Source: Pseudeuparius sepicola (lineage: Eukaryota; Arthropoda; Insecta; Coleoptera; Anthribidae). Taken from it: 64,000 nucleotides of DNA. The DNA lies in contig OY987298.1 in assembly GCA_963920635.1 (NCBI GenBank), positions 81,415,454-81,479,453 of the forward strand. Reading direction: 5' to 3'. The notes under the pieces were generated by a model that saw only the letters and a program-made list of their open reading frames with translations, did not search any database and was not told the DNA's origin. A program made the translations under genes and the position numbers. Below, piece after piece: positions 10,960 through 22,714 of this stretch. Numbering within the stretch: position 1 is the stretch's first letter; each line of letters starts with the position of its first letter.

Positions 10960-12552
10960 CCCCCCACACCTCCTAAATATCACACAAGTGAAGTTATTCT
11001 AAATTTAAATGGCTTGCATTCGGTTGAGATAACTTATAATTCTTCTAAACTCATATTTTTGTTAGACACAGGTGCATCTGTTAGCGTTATTTTCAAAAAA
11101 TATCTAAATGGAAACGAGAAAATTAATTATTTAAATAAAATAAAAGTAAGTGGAATATCTGGGTCACTCACGTCCGAAGGTTCAGTGAATCTATCTATAT
11201 TTGTAAACAATTATAATGTGTGTCATGAATTTCTATTACTCGACGCTTTTGAGGACGGAGTGCATGGTGTAATTAGATCAGATTTCTTTAAGAATGATCC
11301 ACTTACAACAAGTAATATTTATAAGGAAAAAATAAGATTGCAACCCAATGCAGCGCCCTGCTATATAAAGCCGTATCGATTACGACACGTTCAAAAAGTG
11401 GAGATTAATAAACAAATTGACAAATTGTTAAAAGATGGTGTAATTGAGGAGGCCAGATCTGCATGGTCAGCTCCTTTGTTAATTGTGCCAAAGAAAGCCG
11501 ACAATGAGGGTAATAAAAAATGGCGTGTTGTTATCGATTACAGGCAGTTAAATACGCGTATCCAAGATGACAAATTTCCATTGCCTTGCATTGCAGAGAT
11601 TTTAGATTCTTTATCAGGCGCTACATTTTTCTCTCATTTAGATTTATCACAGGGATATTATCAAAAAGAACTAGATAAGAAAAGTAGGGAATACACAGCG
11701 TTTTCCACCGAAAAAGGTCAATTCCAGATGACTAGATTACCTATGGGTCTTAAAATTAGTCCTAGCGCTTTTTCCAGAGCCATGACCATTGCTATGTCCG
11801 GATTAACATATGAAAATGGTTTTATCTATTTAGATGACTTGATTGTTTTTGGTAATACTTTAGAAAATCATAATAAAAATTTAGTAAAAGTTTTCCAAAG
11901 GCGTAGACTTGAAATTAAATCCACACAAATGCGAATTTTTAAAAAGAGAACTTTTATATTTGGGACATGTTATTTCCGCCGAGGGAGTTTCGCCCGATCC
12001 GGAAAAAACGGCAGCAATCAGGAATTTTCCAATACCTAAAGATGCCAATGAAACAAAACGCTTTGCTGCATTTGCAAATTATTACCGAAAATATATTAAG
12101 AACTTTGCGCAAATCGCTTATCCTTTAAATAGATTAAGCAAAAAAGACGTGGAATTTAATTGGACACCGGAATGTCATGAAGCATTTAGTTTATTGAAAG
12201 AAGCGCTAATGAACCCACCAATATTACAATATCCAGATTTCTCCCCAGATAACTGTTTCATAGTTAGAACCGATGCTTCAGGTTATGCGTTAGGAGCAAT
12301 ATTATCAAATAGCGACGACAGACCTGTTGCATATGCTAGTAGGTCACTTAATGACGCAGAAAAAAATTATTCGGTTATAGAAAAAGAACTATTAGGCATT
12401 GTGTAGGCGACTACAACGTTTAGAAGTTATTTGTTAGGTAGAAAATTTATCATTTACACAGACCACAGACCTCTCGTAGATCTTTTTGGCATGACAAATC
12501 CCTCTAGCAGATTAATTAAATTTAGACTGGTATTAGAGGAATACGATTTTAT
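10960..12552 (+). pseudogene. gypsy pol (protease, RT, RNase H), truncated by the duplication joint
   Basis: Protease active site DTGAS at 11065-11079. Reverse transcriptase with LDLSQGYYQ (about 11638) and catalytic YLDD at 11827-11838. A frameshift lies at about 11880-11910, after which the RT thumb and RNase H (TDASGYALGAIL, about 12270) continue in another frame. TAG at 12404-12406 replaces the expected Trp codon. The stretch between protease and RT (about 11283-11320) looks shortened against related elements. The frame ends at 12552, where it is fused to LINE sequence. The uninterrupted version is at 22715-24932. Confidence 0.85.
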
Positions 12553-15404
12553 TGTTAATCTACTGTGCCGCAACGGCAGTCATCACTGTAATGGGTGCCA
12601 AGATCCGAACGGCCCAAGAGTTGAATCGTGCAAGACCAGAACCACGAATGGCTCAATGGGAAATGCGACTAAATCGGAAGATCGAGAGTCTCCGTAAAGA
12701 CATAGGACAAGTGACGGAATATATCAGAGGAGTTAGAACTAGAAGGATCCAGAGGGCGGTGCAGGCAATAATGAGCCGCACCCAAATGCATTCTCGGCAT
12801 GAGCCCGCGAACATCACTGCTCAACAATGTCTTGACACATTAAAACAAAAACTTTCTGTTTTCGCAGGGCGTCTGAGAAGATACAAGGCTAGTAACAACA
12901 GGAAACGAGACAACAAACTCTTTGAAAGATCAGAAAAGGGTTTCTACCGTGCTTTTAATTCTAGCGCCGATGCCACAAATGCGAGTTACCCTAGCAGAGA
13001 ACAGGTCGACGGTTTCTGGAGAAATCAACTTGCCACACCAGGTCCATACAATGTCAGTGCAAGCTGGATCAGCGAAGAACGCGAGATGGGCCGGAACTAT
13101 AGCCAGATGCAACACGAGCAATTCACAACCGCTGAGGTCTCCGATGTCATCAAGAATTCCCACAACTGGAAGGCACCAGGTCCAGATCATCTCCAAAATT
13201 ATTGGATTAAGAAGTTGTGGTGCACGCATGAACAAATAACTACCTTAATTAATGAAGTCTTGCTCGATCCTCTGAAAATGCCATTGTTTCTTACACAGGG
13301 TGCAACCTACCTGTTACCAAAAGACCAGCGGAATACGGATAACCCTCCCAAGTACCGCCCAATAACCTGCTTGCCTACGCTGTACAAGATAATCACATCT
13401 TGCCTTACGCAGCGAATATATGCTCACTGCGAGCGGAACAACATCATTGCAATGCAGCAGAAGGGCTGCTCGAAGGGCGCAATGGGATGCAAAGAGCAAC
13501 TCATCATAGACTCTGTCATCTGCAACCAGGCTCATTCCAAGCACCGAAACCTCCACATGGCTTATGTGGACTACAAAAAAGCATTTGATTCCGTACCTCA
13601 CGACTGGCTCACAGGTATCTTAAAGCTGTATAAAATAGATCATCATACAGTTTCCTTTTTAGAACACGTTATGACAACCTGGCGCACTAAGATACAACTC
13701 AGAACCGCAAACAGTAACATCGAGACCGACACAATCAACATCCGAAGAGGGATTTTCCAAGGAGATTCACTCAGTCCACTGTGGTTCTGCATGGCGATGA
13801 ACCCTCTATCACATCGGTTGAACTCTACAAAATATGGCTTCGCTATCAAAAGCAACAACGCAGAAGCGATCAAGTTGAATCACCTATTATATATGGATGA
13901 TTTAAAACTGATCGCCGCAACCAAAAACCAACTAACGCAAATGCTTAAAATTGTAGAGGAGTTCTCCAGGGACATCGGAATGCTGTTTGGACTGGACAAG
14001 TGCCGCACCCTTAATATCATAAGGGGAAAGCTCGAACAAAGCGTACACGAGATGCAGGACGGCCAGGAGATCGAAGCAATGAGCATGGGAGATACATACA
14101 AGTACCTCGGGATGAAACAAGCTCAAAGGATAGACCATCGAACAATGAAGACTGATTTAACGAATGAATTCATCAAGAGAGTAAGAAAAGTAGTGCGAAC
14201 TGATCTTAACAGCAGGAATTTGTTTAAGGCCCTGAACACGTATGCGTGCTCTGTACTCAGCTATTCGTTCGGAATAGTGAATTGGACCAACACGGACATC
14301 AACAACCTGCAACGAAAAGTTAGGACACTACTGACAAAAGCTCATAAACATCATCTCCGTAGCGCCGTATAAAGAACAACTCTGCCATGTCAACTAGGAG
14401 GAAGAGGATTGGCAGATCTCAGCAAGCAATTGGACCAACAAATATTAAATCTGCGTAATTATTTCTACAGGCAGGCCAACAGCTCCACACTACATAGGGC
14501 TATATGCGGAGCAGACGTCTCAACACCGCTACGTCTGACGGAACACGAGCGTCAAAATCACCACAGAACCGACAACGATAAACTACAGAGGTGGTTGGGG
14601 AAGCCGCTGCACGGGAGGCATCCTAATGAGGTTAACCAGGAACATGTCGACAAGTTAGCGTCGAACTATTGGCTGACCTCGGGACGAATGTTCCCCGAGA
14701 CGGAAGGCTTCCTACTGGCCATACAAGATCAGATTATACCAACTCGCAACTACCTAAAATTCATTGTAGGAGATGCATCGGTAGTGGATGACAGATGCAG
14801 ATACGGGTGCCCAACTTCAGAAACAATCCAGCACATAACAGGAGGATGTCAGATGTTCGCATCAACGGAATATAAGGAACGACACGATTCGGTTGCCAAG
14901 ATCTTGCACCAGGAACTGGCGGAAAAGCTGCTGCTTGTGCAGGCAGAGAGGGTCCCATATTACAACTACACACCTGAGCCTGTTCTTGAGAACAGCAACT
15001 ACAAGATGTACTGGGATCGTACAGTTCTGACAGATCAACGACTTGCCCATAACAGACCGGACCTTATAATACTTGATAAAATTTCTAGGAAGACAACTCT
15101 GATTGATGTGGCCATCCCGAACAACAACAACCTGCGTGTGAAGCAAGTCGAGAAGATCGCGAAGTACAGAGACTTAGAAGAACGAATTAGAAGGCAATGG
15201 GAAATGGACAACGTTCAGACGATTCCAATCATCGTGTCAACAACTGGTGTCATACCAAAAAGATTGCTGAGAAACATCAAAGAGCTGGGTCTAACTGATA
15301 ATCTCTACAGGTCCATGCAGAAAGCGGTACTACTTGCGACAGCCCGAACCGTCAGGAAATTCATGGGGAGTGCAGGAACGTCCAACAACATCAATGTCAC
15401 CTAA
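12553..15404 (+). pseudogene. Dong-like LINE protein, duplicated copy without its N-terminus
   Basis: Copy of 798-3649. It carries the RT (YMDD near 13890) and, after the shared nonsense codon at 14370-14372, the CCHC knuckle and REL endonuclease. The first 250 or so codons are absent because the duplication started inside the gene. The upstream sequence is gypsy RNase H, so there is no natural start. Confidence 0.88.
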
Positions 15405-15950
15405 GGCCCGATAACATGGCAAGGGTCTCGTCCGAGACAGATCCTTATGGTATCCGGGATACCCGGGATCTGAGTGAATGTTCCCCAGAGAGGGAGTGCG
15501 AATGCCTTTTGGCTAAGTCGATATAATAATAATAAAAAATAAAGTGTGAAGCAAGTCGAGAAGATCGCGAAGTACAGAGACTTACAAGAACGAATTAGAA
15601 GGCAATGGGAAATGGACAACGTTCAGACGATTCCAATCATCGTGCCAACAACTGGTGTCATACCAAAAAGTTTGCTGAGAAACATCAAAGAGCTGGGTCT
15701 AACTGATAATCTTTACAGGTCCATGCAGAAAGCGGTACTACTTGCGACAGCCCGAACCGTCAGGAAATTCATGGGGAATGCAGGATCGTCCAACAACATC
15801 AATGTCACCTAAGGCCCGATAACATGACAAGGGTCTCGTCCGAGCCAGATCCTTTTGGTATCCGGGATGCCCGGGATCTGAGTGAATGTTCCTTGTAGAG
15901 GGAGTGCGAATGCCTTGTGGCTAAGTCGAGATAATAATGATAATAATAGT
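15405..15950 (+). mobile_element. LINE 3' UTR plus 5'-truncated LINE, duplicated
   Basis: Copy of 3650-4195: the 3' UTR and TAA tail of the preceding element, then the short truncated copy whose coding remnant ends at 15812, with its own tail to 15950. Identical to the first copy. Confidence 0.85.
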
Positions 15951-16037
15951 AACTAGCAATTCGCCCACCAGCGCTGGCGCGCAGGTTGGGCGTCTCCCCA
16001 GGCCTGCGGCGGGCGGCGGCTTCGCCGCCGCAACCTT
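15951..16037. repeat. GC-rich hairpin block, duplicated
   Basis: Copy of 4196-4282, with the same GGCGGC-TTC-GCCGCC hairpin. Confidence 0.7.
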
Positions 16038-17891
16038 CTTTTAGATAACACGCACGTGGGCTCTGCCGGCCATTGCTCCTCGCTTCGCTCGTCGCGACAG
16101 GCTTCTTTTGGTAATTCGCGCGTGGGCTCTGCCGGCCATTGCTTCCCGCTTCGCTCGTCGCGACAGGCTTCTTTTAGGTAATTCGCGCGTGGGCTCTGCC
16201 GGCCATTGCTCCTCGCTTCGCTCGTCGCGACAGGCTCCTTTTAGGTAACACGCGCGTGGGCTCTGCCGGCCATTGCTCCTCGCTTCGTTCGTCGCGACAG
16301 GCTTCTTTTGGGTAATTCGCGCGTGGGCTCTGCCGGCCATTGCTCCTCGCTTCGCTCGTCGCGACAGGCTTCTTTTGGGTAACTCGCGCGTGGGCTCTGC
16401 CGGCCATTGCTCCTCGCTTCGCTCGTCGCGACAGGCTTCTTTTGGGTAACTCGCGCGTGGGCTCTGCCGGCCATTGCTCCTCGCTTCGCTCGTCGCGACA
16501 GGCTCCTTTTAGGTAACACGCGCGTGGGCTCTGCCGGCCATTGCTCCTCGCTTCGCTCGTCGCGACAGGCTTCTTTTGGGTAATTCGCGCGTGGGCTCTG
16601 CCGGCCATTGCTCCTCGCTTCGCTCGTCGCGACAGGCTTCTTTTGGGTAACTCGCGCGTGGGCTCTGCCGGCCATTGCTCCTCGCTTCGCTCGTCGCGAC
16701 AGGCTTCTTTTGGGTAACTCGCGCGTAGGCTCTGCCGGACATCGCTCCTCGCTTCGCTCGTCGCGACGGGCTTCTTTTGGGTAACTCGCGCGTGGGCTCT
16801 GCCGGCCATTGCTCCTCGCTTCGCTCGTCGCGACAGGCTTCTTTTGGGTAATTCGCGCGTGGGCTCTGCCGGCCATTGCTCCTCGCTTCGCTCGTCGCGA
16901 CAGGCTTCTTTTGGGTAACTCGCGCGTGGGCTCTGCCGGCCATTGCTCCTCGCTTCGCTCGTCGCGACAGGCTTCTTTTGGGTAACTCGCGCGTGGGCTC
17001 TGCCAGACATCGCTCCTCGCTTCGCTCGTCGCGACGGGCTTCTTTTGGGTAACTCGCGCGTGGGCTCTGCCGGACATCGCTCCTCGCTTCGCTCGTCGCG
17101 ACGGGCTTCTTTTGGGTAACTCGCGCGTGGGCTCTGCCGGCCATTGCTCCTCGCTTCGCTCGTCGCGACGGGCTTCTTTTGGGTAACTCGCGCGTGGGCT
17201 CTGCCGGCCATTGCTCCTCGCTTCGCTCGTCGCGACAGGCTTCTTTTGGGTAATTCGCGCGTGGGCTCTGCCGGCCATTGCTCCTCGCTTCGCTCGTCGC
17301 GACAGGCTTCTTTTGGGTAACTCGCGCGTGGGCTCTGCCGGCCATTGCTCCTCGCTTCGCTCGTCGCGACAGGCTTCTTTTGGGTAACTCGCGCGTAGGC
17401 TCTGCCGGACATCGCTCCTCGCTTCGCTCGTCGCGACGGGCTTCTTTTGGGTAACTCGCGCGTGGGCTCTGCCGGCCATTGCTCCTCGCTTCGCTCGTCG
17501 CGACAGGCTTCTTTTGGGTAATTCGCGCGTGGGCTCTGCCGGCCATTGCTCCTCGCTTCGCTCGTCGCGACAGGCTTCTTTTGGGTAACTCGCGCGTGGG
17601 CTCTGCCGACCATTGCTCCTTGCTTCGCTCGTCGCGACAGGCTTCTTTTGGGTAATTCGCGCGTGGGCTCTGCCGTACATTGCTCCTCGCTTTGCTCGTC
17701 GCGACAGGCTTCTTGTGGATAATTCGCGCGTGGGCTCTGCCGGCCATTGCTCCTCGCTTCGCTCGTCGCGACAGGCTTCTTTTGGGTAATTCGCGCGTGG
17801 GCTCTGCCGTACATTGCTCCTCGCTTCGCTCGTCGCGACAGGCTTCTTGTGGATAATTCGCGCGTGGGCTCTGCCGGCCATTGCTCCTCGC
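16038..17891. repeat. 67-bp satellite array, duplicated
   Basis: Copy of 4283-6136 with the same number of units and the same variant units in the same order. Satellite arrays normally change copy number quickly, so this agreement argues for a very young duplication or an artefact. Confidence 0.93.
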
Positions 17892-20800
17892 AACAACAAA
17901 AGAAACCCGGATCTTCTATCTCTAAAGATAGCAAAGTTGCACTTGTTCGGTCAAAATCGAGGTAGCCATGAAAAATTTTCGTCCATTTTTTTCCTCCCGC
18001 TATCTGCTTGCATTCAAAACAAACGGCAACCCCGTATCTCTAATGGAAGAAGAGTAACGGCCGCTTAAAGAATTTCTAGGTTATGTTGTATCGCAAATTT
18101 CCAACTAAATTCGCAGTCTGAAAGTCGTCCATAACCTAAGAGATGTTGTTTTGGCGGCAAAAATAAAAAATTCCAACCCTCCGCGTCAACAGCTTCGAAA
18201 AGGCGCAAATATTCAACAGGTGTTCGGTAACTTGAAATTCTCACCCACGTATACGTCCATTTCGAAGTCGCAGATATTCAACAGGTGCGAGTTCTTCGGC
18301 CGGCGAAAAAATCCGCACGTCGACACCGCGTATATATGCACCCTCAAGTGGCGGTTTGACTTCCCGCCATAACCTCGAAGGTGCGACTGACGGCGAATCT
18401 AACCTCCGAAATGTATCGTAAAATTCCGCGTTGTTTCGCCCATCACATTTTCCAGAAACAGACACCCGGTACGCATTCGCAGTTTGAAATGTTTGTAACC
18501 TCAAAGGCCTTTTTGCTTGGCAGCAACGTGAAGGCGAATTCTAACCCCCCATCGACCAGTTTCAAAGTGCAAAAATTCTCATATCGACACCTGATACGCC
18601 TTCCCAAGTCGCATAGAAACGTCTAATCCTAACCTCACGATCATTTTCTTTGCAGGCGACACGCCTGACATAAGAACCTAACTGAATGTAGGTTAGCCAT
18701 CATCATTTTGAAAGTATAAAAGTCTTGTATACCTGAGGGTTCTGAAAGAAAAATTCTTCTCAAAAAACGGCTAAGTCCCGGGAATATGTTTTAACGTTTT
18801 TCTTGAAAATCAAGTAGGCTGGAAAAAATTGTTTCAAGTAACTTATATTTTCTTTCGCGGGCCCTTTACATCCCCGAAGGAACAAAGTTTCTACCTTTGA
18901 AAACGAAAATGTAGCACGCGTTTTCTCGAAAATCCAGTAGGTGGCCGAAAAATTTTTTTCGGGTAAAATATACAGGGTGTTGCGAGAAAGTGAGCGTGCA
19001 CTTTTTTGTTTTTTTCTATCTCCGAAAATGAAAAAGTTGCGCGTATTTTCTCGAAAACCAAGTAGGCGGGGGAAAATTTTTTCACGTCGGTTTCCTTCCT
19101 TTCTCGTACACATTCCATCCCAACAGAAAGGAAATTTTTATTTCGCTAAACAAAAGAGTTGTATCTGCTCTAGTAAAACTGAGAGTGTCATAAGAAAAAA
19201 AATTTATCGATAATAACTATCCCCTCGGCATTTGGAGTAGAAAAAAAACGAAGTCTTTATCTCTACCAATAAAAAAGTTATACACGTCCAAAAAATCGTC
19301 AAAAACAATGGAAAATTTTTCTTGCATTTGGCATCGAAAAAATAAACAGTCTCTAATATCTCCACTAATAATAAAGTTGGCACCTCCGAAATGTATCGTA
19401 AAATTCCGCGTTGAAACAGACACTCGGTACGCATTCGCAGTTTGAAATGTCTGTAACCTCAAAGGCCCTTTTGCTTGGCAGTAACGTGAAGGCGAATTCT
19501 AACTTCCCATCGTCCAGTTTAAAAGTGCAAAAATTCTCATATCGACACCAGGTACTTCTTCTCAAGTCGCATATTGACGTCTAATCCTAACCTCTAGATC
19601 ATTTCCTTTGCTTTACACCCCTTTCATGGAAATGTAACCTGAATGTAGGTTAGCCATCATTTTGAAAGTGTAAAAGTCTTGTATACCTGAGGGTTTTGAA
19701 AGAAAAAATCTTCTCAAAAAACGGCTAAGTCCCGGGAATCTGTTTTAACGTTTTTCTTGAAAATCAAGTAGGCTGGAAAAAATTGTTTCAAGTAACTTAT
19801 ATTTTCTTTCGCGTGCCCTTTACATCCCCGGAGTAACCAAGTTTCTACCTTTGAAAACGAAAAAGTAGCACGCGTTTTCTCGAAAATCCAGTAGGTGGGC
19901 GAAAAATTTTTTTCGGGTAAAATATACAGGGTGTTGCGAGAAAGTGAGCGTGCACCTTTCCGTTTTTCCCTATCTCCAAAAATGAAAAAGTTTCGCGTAT
20001 TTCCTCGAAAACCAAGTAGGCGGGGAACATTTCTTTCACGTCGGTTTCCTTTCTTTCCCGTACACATTCCACAGCAGCAGAAGCGAAATTTTTATCTATC
20101 GCCTAACAAAAAAGTTGTGTCTGTTCTGGGAAATCGAGCATGCGGTGGAAAAATTTTTCTTTTCGATAATTTTCTCGTTGGCATTTGGGGCCGATCAAAA
20201 AAAAAACGCTATCTATCTCCCGTCGCGATTTGCGAAAATAGATATTTTCTAAGTAATCAAGGCGGCTGAGAAAAAATGTTTCAAGTAACTTTTTTTTTGT
20301 TTTTCAGTGCTCTTTTCATCCCAGCAGGAGCAAAGTGTCTATATCTGAAAATGAAAAAGTTTCAGTTGTTTTCCCTAAAATCAAGTAAGCGAAGAAATTT
20401 TCTTTATCGCCGTTTTTCTTCCTTCCACCCACGCATTCGATCGCCGCTGAAACGAAATTTTTGTCTCGCCAAACAAAAAAGTTGTATCTGTTCTGGGAAA
20501 ACAGAGTGTGCCATGGAAAAATTTTTTTTCGATAATTTTCCCCTCGTCATATGGGGCCGATAAAAAAAACCGCAAGTCTCTATCTATATTAATAAAAAAG
20601 TTATTCACTTAAGAAAAATCCAAGTAGGCCATGAAAAAATTTTTTTCTGCGCAACTTCATTTTACATCCTCTACCTAACGCACTTTGTCCCGTCTTTCTA
20701 TCTCCAAAAATAGCAAAGTTGCATTTGTTCTGTCAAAATCGAGGTGGCCATGAAAAATTTTCGTCGTCCATTTTTTTCCTCCCCCCATCTGCTTACAATC

Positions 20801-20942
20801 AAAACAAACGGCAACCCCGTATCTCTAACGGCATAGGATTTACGGCCGCTTAAAGAATTTCGAGGTTATGTTGTATCGTAAATTTCCAACTAAATTCGCA
20901 GTCTGAAAGTCGTCCATAACCTAAGGGACGTGGTTTTGGCGG
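17892..20942. repeat. Composite A/T-rich repeat region, duplicated
   Basis: Copy of 6137-9187. No gene found. Confidence 0.75.
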
Positions 20943-21211
20943 TGTAGTGTAAGGTGTAAATTATAATAATCATTATTGTTTTAGTCGTTAGTTTATAGTT
21001 AGTCAGCAGTTTGCAGGTGTTTGGATAGGTCAACCCGATGCCACGATACTCAGCACTCTACTGACCTAGTTAAGGCTACGTTGTACATATATTGTAATTA
21101 TAGATTTAATATTGAATATACTATTGTTAAGTATGCATCTTTATCTTCATCCAATGTCTAAACCCTAAGTAAACTACTAACTAAATTAAGTATGAAAGAT
21201 GCTTTATTACA
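20943..21211 (+). mobile_element. 5' LTR of the gypsy element (copy that pairs with the 3' LTR at 33479)
   Basis: Copy of the 269-bp LTR. In the linear order of the window this is the LTR that belongs to the continuous gypsy element ending at 33747. Preceded by GCGG at 20939-20942, followed by the primer binding site at 21212-21230. Confidence 0.93.
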
Positions 21212-21285
21212 TGGCGACCCTGCCAAAAGGCTCCAGAAAATTTTAAAGTAATCCCTATGGTACCTAGCGAAATAGTAAAATAAAA

Positions 21286-21507
21286 ATGGGGACCACGCAG
21301 ACGAAAGAGGAAGAAATAGTAATTGCACAAGCGGGAAACAGCGGCGGAGCAACGGCCACGGGTAACGTTTCAGCTACATCGATTTTAGAGATGGTGACGT
21401 TAGTTGTGGGAGTACTGGTCATTGGTTATTTTTGCTTCGACAAGTGTAAGAAGAGGTTGGAAAGGAAGATACGAAGAGAGATTGTAAGAAGCCAAGAATT
21501 AGCCTAA
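21286..21507 (+). CDS. Small membrane protein upstream of gypsy gag, duplicated
   Basis: Identical to 9531-9752: 73 residues, MG start compatible with N-myristoylation, one membrane segment, basic tail. It lies 74 bp after the primer binding site and 27 bp before gag. Confidence 0.6.
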   Translation: MGTTQTKEEEIVIAQAGNSGGATATGNVSATSILEMVTLVVGVLVIGYFCFDKCKKRLERKIRREIVRSQELA

Positions 21508-21533
21508 GGGATGGACAGCGAAATTTATGTTAA

Positions 21534-22689
21534 ATGCCAGTTCCAACTAATTTAAGGTATTTATGGGAAGAAGTTCGAGTTTTCCACAGGAATCTAAATA
21601 AGGACAACAGTGAACGTAGAAAAGATAAGAATGTTAATAGTCGTAAGTTAGAAAAATTTAAATAGTTTTAAGTTAGAGTTAAGTAATATTAAAAAGGGTT
21701 TTAAGAAAGTAAAGCAGGAAGAGTTAGGAGATATAGAGGAAATAAAATCTTATCTTAAGGTATTAGATCAACATTTTGTAGAGATAAGTGCAGTGTTGGA
21801 AGACAGGATAAAAAATCAGGAAGTAACAGAGCTTCATATTGAAACCATGGGTGAAAAATTTGACTTAAAAACAGCAGCCAGCTTGCTACCTTCAATGGAT
21901 GGAACCGAAACGAGTGTCAAACAATTAGTTGACGCCATAGAGTTGTACGATTCTCTTTTGGACAATGATGGGCAAAAACTTCTTACGAAGTATGTTTTAA
22001 AAACTAAACTTACTGAAAGTGCGAAAATCCGTTTGAAGCAAGAATATGTGTCAAATGAAAGTTTAATTGACGATTTAAAAAGAATTTTTTCACTATAAAA
22101 TCGGCGGCAGCTCTTTCAGTTAAGTTAAGTAATGTAAAACAGGGTTCTAAATCAGTAACAAATTTTGGAAAATCTATCGAAGAGTTATTAGTGGACTTAA
22201 CGATTACGCAAGCTTCGGGAAACCGAGACAGTATAAACATTTTAAGGCCAGTGAATGAAAAGATTGCTATTAATTCCTTTGCAAATGGGCTTCAAAATAG
22301 TCAGTTGAGAACTATAATAAAAGCTAGGAACTATACAAGTTTAACGGATGCGACAAGACGAAGGTATTAATTTAGGAGATAGGCCCCCCCAGCAATTTTT
22401 TCACATACGAGGTAGAGGTAGAAGTTTTCACAGAGGTTCTAAATTTCTTCAAAGTGGTCAAAGATTTAACAAATATAATAATGCTAGCAACTATCAGGGT
22501 AAATCGCAAGGCTTCAAGTCTAGTGGTTCTGGTAATAACTTCCGAGGTAGGAACAATAATTTTAGCCAACCCACAAGAATATTTCGGGGTGGTAATTTCA
22601 ATAGGTCCAACGAATCTGCTGCTCGTAATTATTTTTTGCAAAATGTAGAGAGCTCAGGAAATGCTGTAAACCCAAATAACCCTCCCTAA
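21534..22689 (+). pseudogene. gypsy gag, frameshifted, duplicated
   Basis: Copy of 9779-10934 with the same stop at 21663-21665, the same frame changes and no visible zinc knuckle. Confidence 0.7.
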
Positions 22690-22714
22690 CATACGCCTGA
22701 CTTGTTTTTTCGAG

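Larger units (their letters stand above)
798..12552. repeat. 11,755-bp tandem duplication, copy 1
   Basis: This block is repeated directly at 12553-24307 with a constant offset of 11,755 bp. All translated frames compared have the same length and sequence in both copies, and spot-checked nucleotide lines agree, including every stop, frameshift and satellite variant. At the left boundary the LINE sequence reads through TGTTA (798-802). At the right boundary (12553-12557) the same five bases join the gypsy RNase H region to the LINE. Only this microhomology is shared by the two breakpoints. The block carries most of a Dong-like LINE, the 67-bp satellite, composite repeats and the gypsy 5' half. 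Perfect identity means either a very recent event or an assembly artefact. Confidence 0.93.

Noticed and set aside
798..15404. Ribosomal DNA spacer, because Dong-type elements are known from rDNA spacers
   Set aside because: No rRNA gene sequence is recognisable, and the neighbours are gypsy and satellite DNA.
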